Assembly: GCA_012934845.2 (NCBI GenBank)
Contig: WNNJ02001055.1
Location: 62,001-126,000, forward strand
Origin: Pomphorhynchus laevis
Lineage: Eukaryota; Acanthocephala; Palaeacanthocephala; Echinorhynchida; Pomphorhynchidae
Length of the DNA stretch: 64,000 bases
Direction: 5' to 3'
Shown here: positions 12,501 through 24,500 of the stretch, piece after piece
How the letters are laid out: every line of letters starts with the position of its first letter
Position numbering within the stretch: position 1 is the stretch's first letter
The notes under the pieces: generated by a model
What the model saw: only the letters and a program-made list of their open reading frames with translations
What the model was told of the DNA's origin: nothing
Database searches by the model: none
Program-made: the position numbers and the translations under genes

Positions 12501-15500
12501 TGGCCGTCACAATGCTTTTAACCTCCCTATCCGATGTAGCAGGCATCAATATTAGTAAGCGTGTTTTTATTCCTAAGAAAAAATCCTGCTCATGCCCTAA
12601 AGATCTGCGACCCATTTCGATTCAAAATGCCCTCGTGTCGATTTACGAAAAAGCGCTTGCGCGTAAAATCTGCGTAATTTGATTTAAGTAGGCGTAATTT
12701 GATCCCTCCAGGTTTTCATGGTTCGTCAAAGGTCGCTCGGTCCATTCAGCAGTTGGTGAGGTGGAGCAGTTTTGTCGGGATAATAACCATCATCTATTTG
12801 TGGCTGTTTTTCTTGACTTTTCTGCTGCATTTGATCGCATCTCCATTCCTTTTGTGATCTCTTCTCTCAGGTCCCTCAGGTTGCCTGCGAGAATTATGAA
12901 CAGAGTGGAGATCCTTATGTATACCAAGCGATTTTACTATGAAGACGACCCTGATGCGCGTCAGTTCTACCCTATTACGGGTCTACCTCAAGGATCCCCA
13001 CTTTCCCTCATCTTATATCTTGCTGCTTCCATCAACCTCTTTAAAATATTTAAACGCGAACAACGTCTTGTGGTGTACGCTGATGACACCACAGCACTGT
13101 TCACTGGACACAGGTGTAAAGACGTAGTCTCTGACATCAGCCGTTTCTTTTTAAGATTAAAAGATCAGTTACCCATATCCAATCTTATTTTAAACTCTGC
13201 AAAATCGCAGGTGGTAGTCTTTCATAGCTCCCCTGCAACAAAGCAAAAACCTTAAGAGACTAGCACTCTCTGCGCTCTCCTCCATATTTGCCTCTGAACC
13301 ACTCCCCACCTTTACAAGTCGAGTAAAATACCTGGAGTTCACCGTTACGTTGAACTGGTCGGCGAAAGCCGACCTGGATAGACTCAAACGTATCCTGAAG
13401 AAAGCTAGATGGGCCCTGAAACGGCTCAACATCTGTCATTTAAAGGGAAACCCCAGATGCGCCTCTGGGGCACTTGGGCTATCTCGGGATTAGTCTTCTT
13501 TTCGAGAGGACGTACCCCAGAGCAAAGGCTAAGGTTTATTAAGCTCTTCGTCTCCCGTTTACTCAGCATAGTCCGTCTCGATTGGATTCTTCGAGGGGTG
13601 AAAGACCCCGGGTGGTTCAGTCGAAAGGCGGCGTGTTGGATCGGTTGGTGGGCTCAGATACCTATGGATTTGAGGCCATAGAAGAGAAAGTAGAAGACAT
13701 GAATTGTTGAAAACCGAAGTTGTGCTGCCGTTTTTTCTGACTATGATATGACTGTCTGATTTTTTCTTGCATGCTACTTATAGGTTATTGATGTATTTAA
13801 TAAAATCGTTGTTGTTGTGTTCAAGTATATTATTTGCAAGCAGTATCCTCCGCCTCAAAGAAATCTATTTGAGCTAATTTCCCATCAAGAATTGATCATA
13901 TCTTAACAAAGCCTAATAGCCTAATTGGTCGGCTTCAGACGATAGGATAAGCTTTTTTTCTTTTTTGCTTATAGTTTCTATTTGCATATATATTTTTGTG
14001 TGTATATTTATCCATTTTTGTGCATATCTATCTTTTTTTATTTTTATTTTTCTTTCTTTCTTTTTTTTCTTCTTTATTTTCAATTATATATAGCATAAAA
14101 ATCGCATGTCTTGTGAAATACAAGACATTAAAAATACGCAAATCATCTGTATCGATTAATACACTTATAAAAGAGGTAGAGAAGGAATTTCCAGCGCAAA
14201 AGATGCTCCTGCCAATAAGGCAGGACGCTTTTGCGCTGAAAATAACTTGGGATAATGACGAAGGCAAAACCACCTTTCAAAAGAATATTAGAGGTACCGT
14301 CAAAGATAACATCTCTCGGGAAAATATTTTTGAGCGGTACATTTTGAAAGATGGTTTTGTTAGAATAACATTCTAAAATGTAAATATTAAAAAACATTCC
14401 GGATAAAGCTACAACAAATAAAAGGGATTAAAGTCACTGACACTTCTCTGCGTGTTACGGAAATCCTTAGGGATGTCCCGTCATTCGCAGAGAAAGATGA
14501 TGTCAAGAATTTAACAGTTAAGTACGGAATAACTGTAATAAAAAAATGTAAATCCTATAACCAAGCTTACAGCTCTTTTCAGGTGAAAGGAGCTGTAAGT
14601 GATTTACAAAAGCTACGCGACTCTCGACCTGGAATTTTGGGCCATATTATCAAATTGGTAATTTTCGATGAGTATGACTTGACATCCCGATATCCGCAGT
14701 GCTACCGCTGTCAGCGATGGGGTCACTTTTCAAACATGTGTTTGGAAAGTGGTCCTCGCTGTGTGCACTGTGAAGACGAGCATGAATCATAAAATTGTGA
14801 AAAAAGGTCCGAAACACCTAAGTGTGCTAACTGTACACATTCATATAGGGTTATTCTCACACATGCACCCATTTTAAAGAATATTTAAAGTGGGTGGATG
14901 GTGAGAATAAACAAGCGTGTGAAGGAGCACAAACCTTTTTACAAGCCGCAAAAAAACAGTCGGGTGATCAACATATCTCCGAAATGAGAATATTGATTGA
15001 TCGACTAAAATAAAAATCTAAAAACAAAATTATTATCAAAAGAAAAGGAAATACAAAGTTTGAAAATAAATATAAGGCGAATATCAATAAGTAATTACAA
15101 AAACTATAATGAAATCAACAAATAGTACAAAATAAAAAAACTGTAAAATAAAAAAAATAATACAAAAGAAAACTCAAATCGTTTTGCAACTTAAAAAAAC
15201 GTAGATCCAGAAGGGGATGACGAAAACATGGAGTTTGGCTCCTTAGTTTCCTCATACTCGGAAGGATCTGCTATTTTTAAAGTCGTGCACAAACATGCAA
15301 GTAAAGATAGCTCTTCAAAAGGAGGATGCACCAAGTTAGGGGAACAACGTCTTCCTGCAGATGCAGGAGGACGTTGTTCTCCTATTGGAAGACATCTCGT
15401 TGATAAGTTGGAATATAGGAACCGTTAGGAACCTAGTTCAATATTCCAATTTTGATCATGGGGATGTCCTCTTTCTGCAGAAGGCGGACGTTCTCCACAG

Positions 15501-18500
15501 GTTTTAAATACTTTAAAGAGAAGTTTAGAAAATTACAAAATTTTCGCATATCAAGTCGATGGTAAGTTAGAGATCAACCTGGCCTCAATGACAAGCGAAC
15601 GTATTAACGCGTGCTTGATTTCAGTAGGGTCCAGTGACGTGGACTCTTATCAACTTCTAAAATTCTTCGTTTCCCGCCGTCCGGTGTATGTAGCAAACTG
15701 CTACATAAAACCGGATAGCTGGCGGGCGAATGAGAGTAAGAAGACCGTCAAGAAGTTGCTGCTTAGAGTGTTTAATGCCGGTGCCCACTACATTGTTGGT
15801 GACCTAAATGACTCCGGTGTCATACAGGTTACCAATCTATTTTAGAACTCGCAATTAATTTAAAAAATGTCAAGTTCAAAATAAAATGGTTAAAAAACAG
15901 AATGGGACGAGTTTAATGACGACATAAGCTTGTATACTGAGTTTGGAAAGAAGAAATGGTCCAAAAAACCAGATTTCAACCGACCAAGGCTGGTATACAA
16001 GCTTTCAACCAAAAAGTTAAAAAAAATGACTCTGAATGAGCTCGAGTGGAATCACTGATTGACCAAATCGGAGAGGCCATAATCCCGCTAGAGGGAACGT
16101 TTCTCCAGTGTCATACAGGTTACCAATCCATTTTAGAAATCGCAATTAATTTAAAAAATGTCAAGTTCAAAATAAAATAGTTAAAAACAGAATGAAACAA
16201 GTTTAATGACTGACATAAGCTTGGATACTGAGTTTGGAAGGAAGAAATGGTCCAAAAAACCAGATTTCAACCGACTAAGGCTTGTATATACAAGCTTACA
16301 ACCAAAAAGTTAAAATGTTTTTAACCAACAATAATGATAATAATATTAATGAAATTTTAAATTATATAACGAATGAATGTGTTAGTACATGAAAATTTTT
16401 AATGAATTGAGCGTGAATGTTAAAATGAATAGTTTTAATGATTTTAGTTCAAATTTTATAAATAATCAATTGTATTTTTTAAAAAATAATAATTTTTTAT
16501 ACAATTTTAATGCTGAATTAATAATTTACATGATTTAATAATTAATAATTAATAATTTAATAACTTTTATGCTGAATTAACAATTTTTTATGCAGAAATA
16601 ATAATTTTTTATACAATTCTTATGCTGAATTTAGAGGCAAGTCATTTTTCGTTTCACTCGCAGATATATTTGTCCGCATTCGATCATGTTCAAATTCCCT
16701 TGAAAGCTATTGTAATAATATACAGTCAATTAGAAGAGATTACTTTGCTTGAAATAATGATAATGCATTTGCAAAAAGTTATTTATACAAATTATTAGAA
16801 AATGCTGCAAACAAACTCGAACTAAACCTTTTCGAGTTTGAACTATCGAGTAGGACTTTAAATAACTTAGACCGATGATAATCATATCTAAAATGGAGAA
16901 ATAAGCATTTATACAAATTTATTTTGCAGAAAAAGGCAAATCCGAAAGTGAATGCTGATAAACTAATACGGATCTAATTCAGCAAATAAACTAATTCAGC
17001 AAATAAACACCTGCGGACAAAACGACCACCATTGCCATAATACAATCCTAACGCTTTACACAAGAGGAAACTACTCTGGGGATTAAGAGCTGATCCTAAT
17101 CCGTCCGATCGGAGGAGGTTTCTCATGTGCCGACCAAGATCAAATCGATAAAGAGTCGTTGAAGTGTAATGCAAGAAAGCTGCTGTCCCACAAGACTTTT
17201 TCAAAAGAATGCTGGTCATCCATAAGGAAGACCACCTTTCGGTCTTGGAAAGCAGGAGCTTCCAAGTGGATTGCTTCAAAGGGCATTAAAATTGTATTTG
17301 AGGAAATGAAAAGGAAACATCTCTCAAATTCAATGATATGATCCGAGGATGTGCAGCTTCAAAATAGGTTGAAGCTTACTCTCTATGATATTGACCTATT
17401 AGAAGAGGATATCACACTTGAAGATATCTTGGATGCGTGGCCGATCACGCTTCAGACGTCATCTAATTGCATCTCAGCGTGCGCGGCTGCTGCCAAGCTG
17501 ATCGACGAGGAACTATGATGGCAAATCGCGGCTAAACTGATAGCTTCACCGCTAGAAGCCTAGCCAGATATTGCACTCGGGAAAGTGATATTTCTTCCAA
17601 AATGTCATGGGTGTCAACGTCTAAGGACACGAGACCAATCACCATATCCAATAATTTGATGATGGTCTATGAGAGAGCTCTGGCAAGATACCTGGCTAAC
17701 CACTACGAGTCGCGTGGCATGTTGGGTGACAATATTCACGGGTTTCGTAGTGGTAGGAGAACTGTAACAGCAGTCGGGGCGTTGCAGGGTTTTCTCATCA
17801 AGGATACACGGCCGGCACTGCTGTATTCTCTTGACGTGTCTGCAGCCATTGACTACATCACACTCGACTCGGTAATTGAAAAATTGAAAAGTTGAGAAGA
17901 GATGTTGTTCCACTGAACATTCAGCGTCGAGTGTGGGGAATTTTGGAGAGCAGAAGCTTTTATATAGAAGACGACAATGGTCCCTTGTATAAGCTATCCA
18001 AACGTATTCCTTAAGGGTCCCCTTTATCGCCAATCCTTTATATGATTACGACAAGGGGATTCTTGGATGGACTTTTGGATAGAAACACCAGTGGTACTAT
18101 CTATGCGGACGATATATCGCTGGTGTTAGAGATTCATTGTCTGACAGGAGATTCGAAGACAGGGTGAAATCTGCGGTGAATGGGATTGCTAGACGCCTGT
18201 CTAAGTTGGGTTTGTCGTTAAACCCAACAAAAAGCAATTTCATTCACTACATATTTCGCAAACCAGGACACCATACTAAATTATTTGGTGCTCTTCCGGG
18301 GAATCAAAAGAGACAAATAAGGATGCTGGGATGTCTTCAAATCCAGGATGCAATTGAGATCAGACATGGCAAAATGCTTTAAATTAGTAAAAAAAGGTAT
18401 AAAGTTGTTCTGGTGTGCAAAACGTTTAAATGTCAGTTTGAGTAGGTGTATAGTAGTGCTCAACGCCTTTGTGTTGAGTGGCCTATACTTCTACTCAAAT

Positions 18501-21500
18501 AATCGTCCACCAGAACAACGTTATAGATTTTAAAATGGCTTCAAGAATTAGTTAAAAAGAATTTAATGATGATGAATATTTGAAAAATAAATTAATTGAA
18601 AGATATGTAAAGTTTTATAATGTAAAAATAAAAATTTCATTTTAATTTTTTTGAATGAATTTGACTTTGTTTTTGTGTTTAATTTAAAATCTAATGTAAA
18701 TTATTTGTTGTATAAAAAATGAAATATAATTTTATTGTTTAAATGTGGTTTTATTTATTTATATTTATCATTGTTTTTACCATCATAAATCCGAAAAGAA
18801 AAATAATTACGACAGTCAAAAGACAAATGCTTCCCGTAGACGGGTTTGCAGTAGAGCGCATATGGGCGTGAAAATTTACTTTTCGTAAATTCAACATTCA
18901 TTGTTAATCAATGTCTTTTTTACTTTTATAAATTCTTACATTTTTTAAAAACGATAATGTTGTTTGTGATATTTATCGGGTTGGCTACGTGCGTGTTGAT
19001 AAATAGTTTTCCATGTCGGCTTTTTAAAATTCTGTTTGAATATTGTTTTTATAGTCGAAATGAATTACAGGAAATTACACATGTGTCTCCGAGGGAACAA
19101 TTTACGTAGCTAGTTGAATTCATTGTAATGCCCAATATGTTAACGAAACTGGTCGATCTCTGAATTTACGCTTAAATAACAGACGGAACGATTTGAAAAA
19201 TGAAAGAGTATCCGATCAAATAGTAGCTCACACACTAACACACGACAGATAGGAGTGCTTCAGTTAAACTTGCGTTGCAGCATAGAACGATTCTAAAGCT
19301 AGAAACCAGAGATATATGGGTACACTAGGGCAGTTGATGACTGACCGCCCACAGGATATAAATAAAAAACATATTTTCTATTATCGGAATTTACCAAATG
19401 GCTAAATTATTAATTTACGTTTTAATGATATTGATAATGCTTGTGCGCTTTAAATGTTTGTTTGAAATAGCCAAAAAGGCGAAACGTCCACGACGTAATC
19501 GCTTTTATTGTTGCAATTGGTGGTACTACCTAATAAATTTATGTTTAGCACGTGCACGTTGCTGCTTATAGCAACATGCATGTGCTACAAAAACAATATG
19601 TGGGTCAATCAAGTTTAAATTTAGCGTGAAGATTAAAAGTTAAACGCTTACATTTTCGAGCAGGAAATTCTAGTGAAGGTGCCTTACGATATGCACTAGA
19701 ACACAATTAGATATACTGCATGCACTATGTGATAGTCCTTAGTGATGAAAATGATGAGCTAATCAACTTCTGCTAGAAAACAAGCTTATAGGAATACTAC
19801 ACACAGAATCAGATTTAGGTTGAAATCCAGATCACATATACGGCGATCCGGAATGACGTAGTCACAATCTGCATTCATAATATTTTCAAATCATTTAAGT
19901 ATATTTGCATAGTTCACAACATTAACAGAAGCTGATATCCATACGATAATTTTGTGTTTTTAGATTGATAAAGCTCAATGAAGGAGCAATTGAAATATAA
20001 TCCTGAATATATATTAAGGGTCGTTTGTCTATTATGATATTTTCGATTGCTTATACAAAAACACAGCGATGAAATATGCCATTTAATATGTGTGTATAAC
20101 AATGCTTTATACATTATATGTGTATCGTTTATTTAAGGAAATTATACAAAACTAAAGACAAGGACTTACATACAACGGTATTGTTTTTCGTCTTTTAGAA
20201 CGGCGCAAGCTGCAAAACAAACTGTCATCATCTACACTCGCATTCCAATTTTCACCATCAACATCAGTATTAGGCAGCCTTAAACATTACGCTTGAAACA
20301 TATTTCGATCTTTAATATCTATCTTGCGCTACTTTAATTTCTCATCTGTAAAAGTCGTCGTTTTCTTGTCAGCAGCTAATACATTTGGTATCATAGCAGC
20401 GATCGCTCTTACTGGTTCAGATATAACTCCATCAATCTCATCAACTGTTACTGATTCCTCATTTCTAAACACGCGGGAACGATTAAACAAAAGGAAAAAA
20501 TGATTTATTATTGAATTATTGTAGGAGGAGCATCAAAAAACGCAAAAACGTGTTACCGGTGAAAATTGCAGCTCTGCTGCTTTTAGAGATGTTACCAAGT
20601 TGAAAATAAATGAATAAAAGAACAATAAGATTGTGAAAACACTAAACAGACTAAAAATAAAACAAAGCAAATAATGGAAATATTGAAATATTTTTATTTT
20701 ATTTCTTATTAAATATTAATAATAATTGTAACTGCAATACCGCAGGTGTAGTGTATCTAATACAATGCACATGTGGATTGCAATATATAGGAAAAACATA
20801 TCAAATGTTAAAAACTAGGTTTAGGCAACACATATATAATATACAGCATAATAGTCAAACTATATTTCATAAACATATGAGATTAATAGGACATGATATT
20901 AAAAACTGTAAATTATTTATTTTAGAACATATTATCGAAGAAAACATTTCAATATTAAATCAAAAACTATTAGAAAAAGAAGATTTTTGGATTAAAACGC
21001 TTAATTCCATGTACCCATTAGGATTGAATGACGTGGTACAAGGAATTGGCAGAAGTAGTATAATACATAATAAACAACTATATTATAATAATCCGGTTAA
21101 ACGCAAACCAAGAAGTCATGGTGATAAAAGGAATAGGAAAAATAGAGTTAAAAATATTAAAAAAGATATGTATATAAATGAACAATTAGAAATATTAAAA
21201 CAACTTTTAAGTGATAATAAGCTAAAAGATCTTTATGTAAATATAAGAAGTTTTTCTAAAGATATCATATGTTCAATAAATCAAAAATTAATTAACGACT
21301 ATGATAGGCTAAGTTGTATAATAGACAGTTATTGTAATACAAAATACTATAATCGTACAATAAATGTTAATAATAACAATAGAAAATATACATTAACCAT
21401 AAACTTCATTAATAAATGTATAGATAACATAAATATAGCCGGACTTTTAAATAATTCTAAAAGTAAAGAAATAATAGGGTCAGATTTAAGTAAATATATT

Positions 21501-24500
21501 CCTAAAATAAGGTATAAACTCCTACCACCATTAGGACGAAAAATTTGTAATTATAATAAAGAATTAAAATCAATATGTAACGATAATATTAGAAACATAA
21601 TGGAAACAGAATGCAATTGTAAAAGTCTTAGTTTTGATAAAATAAATGAACATATATGTACCCATAATCTAGAATTAATTGAAAATTGTGAATTAAGAAA
21701 CGCTGCTATCAAAAGGGTATAAATATAGATTAAATAATAACAACGACAAAAATAAAATTTACAATTCGTTATATAATAACTTAAATGATTACTTTAGTAA
21801 GCTGATTAATAGTGAAAGCTCGAATATATCTAAGATAAAAATTTGGAAAGATTATATATTTGATAAAATTAAAAATAAAATGAAAATAACAAACAATTAT
21901 AAAAGAAAAGATAAAATTAATAAAGATATATATAAAGAACTTACTAAATTAAAGGATAACTATATAATAATAATTGTATCGTAAGTAATACGACAAACAA
22001 ATGTTTTTCATTAAATATTAATAATAATTGTAACTGCAATACCGCAGGTGTAGTGTATCTAATACAATGCACATGTGGATTGCAATATATAGGAAAAACA
22101 TATCAAAAAACATATCTATATGTTGTTGATGTTCAAGGTGTTGAGCATGATCAACATGACGACGCACCAGCGGCAGTACAAATGATAGTGACAACAAATA
22201 CCACCAATCACTTAATTACGAATAAAAGTAGTAATATCGCATCAATTTTGAAGAGTTGCTCAAACATGGTTCGAAGAATTAACGAATTCATTACAACCGA
22301 CACCACCGCGGCCGCGAATACATCAACCGAATCGGAAGATAATCGTCACAGCAACGCTCATGGATCGCATGAACATGATAGCGAAGAATATCAGCGATCA
22401 CAAAGAAATAACTCTAAAAAGTACAGTAATAAGCCGGAGCTTACAAAATCCTTGCCGATCGGTGAGAATTTAGAATCTGATCATTCATTATACTTACTCT
22501 AATTTGTAATAATTTTTTTTGTTGAAAAAAAAAACATATCAAATGTTAAAAACTAGGTTTAGGCAACACATATATAATATACAGCATAATAGTCAAACTA
22601 TATTTCATAAACATATGAGATTAATAGGACATGATATTAAAAACTGTAAATTATTTATTTTAGAACATATTATCGAAGAAAATATATCAATATTAAATCA
22701 AAAACTATTAGAAAAAGAAGATTTTTGGTTTAAAACGCTTAATTCCATGTACCCATTAGGATTGAATGACGTGGTACAAGGAATTGGCAGAAGTAGTATA
22801 ATACATAATAAACAACTATACTATATGGTATGCATGAGCATTAATGCATGCCGTATAATATAAAATATAATACATTAAATAATGAAATTTTAAGAATTGC
22901 AACAATATGTAATGATATTGGCTTTCTTAAAAATCATTTAAATAATTTAATAGATACATATTTTAAACTAGGTTACTATAAAAATAACATCAAGCAGAAA
23001 ATAGTAAAATATATAAATCAACACAATAATATAAAGAATAAATTTAAACTCTTAAGTGGCAAATTTTTATGGATGGATAATAAATAATATACTTTGTATT
23101 AGAATAAGATACTATATAATCAAATTTAATCAGAGGAAATACGACCTTAACACGTATTTGACTCGATGATATGCTGGGCCGAGGAATTAGGGGCCGAAAT
23201 GTGATAGCATAGCAGTTCCTTCTAATGATCTCTAATCCTTATTCTGATACAACGTATTTTAACGTTCGATTTTTTTTTATTTTAACTTAATTTAAATTAT
23301 AAAAAATCTTATAACAATTATTTATTTTATTATTTAATTATTAAATTTTGATTTAGTATTATTATGTTTTGTTTATTTTATAATTATATTAAATACGTAG
23401 ACTCAGTCAGCTGATTTGATTGATTTAATTTAGAATTGTTGAAAATTTTTAAATATAAATAATAAACTACTGTTTGTATAATTGTAGATTGTAGTAATGT
23501 TTATTAAATAACATAAGCCGATTTTTAAATTTATTTATTAAATAGGAATCTCGAATTCCCCTAAATCGTATCACTTTCAAGCGATAGAACATTACTGCTA
23601 AATGGACTAATATCACGATTAATTTAACAAAACGGTTAACAATAGCACTGTACGGTGCCTCTTAAAAAATATTACATATATTGCTAAATATCCTTTTAAA
23701 TATTCAAACTGTCCATTTCATTCATTTGTTCAATTTTTTGTATTGCCGACACATTTTTAAAGAGGTAGTTTAAAGAGGCTATGCCCATGCTACTACGTTA
23801 GCAACTTCTCGGAGTTGCCTTTTTAATATATCACAAGGCAGCCGAAACGACTGATGGTAGTTCACCCTACTGATGAGTGCTGCCGGCTACCATCAGCTCG
23901 TCTAGGAGTGATAAGGAAGTCTGCTCTGCATGTAATCGAACTGCGGTTTTTAGCAACGTTTACAATTATGAAACTGAAGCTTATTAGCTCCCGGAGCACA
24001 GTTTTACACATTCTGCGATTAAATTATGAAAACGTATCCGATAAAGGAATTCTATGAGAAAGCAAGCAGCAATAGCAATTTAAATTCCTGCTGAACAAAA
24101 TTAGGATGATCCCGAAAGCACGTTGTCAGTTTAAAGAGGCTATGCCCATGCTACCATGTTAGCAAATTCTCGGAGATGCCACTCCGGAGGTCAATGTCAA
24201 GACGCTATTATTAGTCTGTGTAATTTACAGTAGATTAATCCAAAAAATAACTTTTAATTTGTTGCAGCACACGCGTTTCGAAAATTTTCTTCTTCACTTG
24301 AAGAATAAGATTTTCGAAACGCGATGTGTTGCAACAAATTAGAAGTTTTTGTTTCTGGACTAATTTACTGTCAATTACACAGATTATATATAAAATGTAA
24401 TAAGATGGTAAACTCTATTTTATAGATTCACCTGTAAAATAAATTTGCATAAGTATTTTAATGTAATCAAATAAATAATAATTAATTTTAATTGATTGAA

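Larger units (their letters stand above)
9938..13816 (+). mobile_element. LINE family copy A (near full length, degraded)
   Basis: Flanked by a 10-bp direct repeat GTGTTCAAGT at 9928-9937 and 13817-13826, so the whole insertion is defined. It holds a gag-like ORF1, an EN/RT ORF2 and a short 3' UTR ending AATAAAATC plus a (GTT)n tail. Both ORFs carry frameshifts and stops. It belongs to the same family as 59108-62963, sits antisense in ORC2 intron 4, and is old enough to be dead but still complete in layout. Confidence 0.92.
15390..18530 (+). pseudogene. ORF2 (endonuclease-RT) of older LINE, interrupted
   Basis: Endonuclease remnants: ISWNIGTVRNLVQYSNF near 15400, and VYVANCYIKPDSWRANE plus HYIVGDLND at 15688-15812. 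RT remnants: TRPITISNNLMMVYERALAR (17629), ALLYSLDVSAAIDYITL (motif A), a motif-B-like stretch near 18020, YADDISLV-like coding near 18100, and LGLSLNPTKSNFIHY (18205). The part between endonuclease and RT is replaced by duplicated and foreign DNA. Confidence 0.8.
13990..18560 (+). mobile_element. Older gag/EN/RT LINE, rearranged
   Basis: A second, more decayed LINE of similar plan: ORF1 with zinc knuckles at about 14080-14870, endonuclease pieces at 15390-15845, then RT pieces at 17100-18380. The interior is rearranged: a tandem duplication (15815-16320), AT-rich filler, and a copied piece of ORC2 (16630-16977). It differs clearly from the copy A-E family. It lies in ORC2 intron 4, antisense. 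Confidence 0.85.
20703..23110 (+). mobile_element. Naiad-type Penelope-like element (permuted, N-terminal GIY-YIG), partly duplicated
   Basis: The element reads GIY-YIG first and the RT-upstream region afterwards, the reverse of classical Penelope order. Its 5' part (20703-20806) is repeated at 22010-22107. The second copy is split by a retrocopy (22108-22529), resumes to about 22822, then jumps to a C-terminal segment (22848-23087) and a 3' UTR. The RT catalytic core is missing, so this is a broken, rearranged copy. It lies in ORC2 intron 2 on the opposite strand. Confidence 0.75.

Noticed and set aside
20170-20464. Host coding region with two in-frame stops, first read as a pseudogene
   Set aside because: A 54-bp GT-AG intron (20279-20332) of the size usual in this gene removes both stops and keeps phase.
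23847-23905. True hammerhead ribozyme
   Set aside because: CTGATGAG and GAAAC are present but in an order and spacing that leaves no room for stems I and III.
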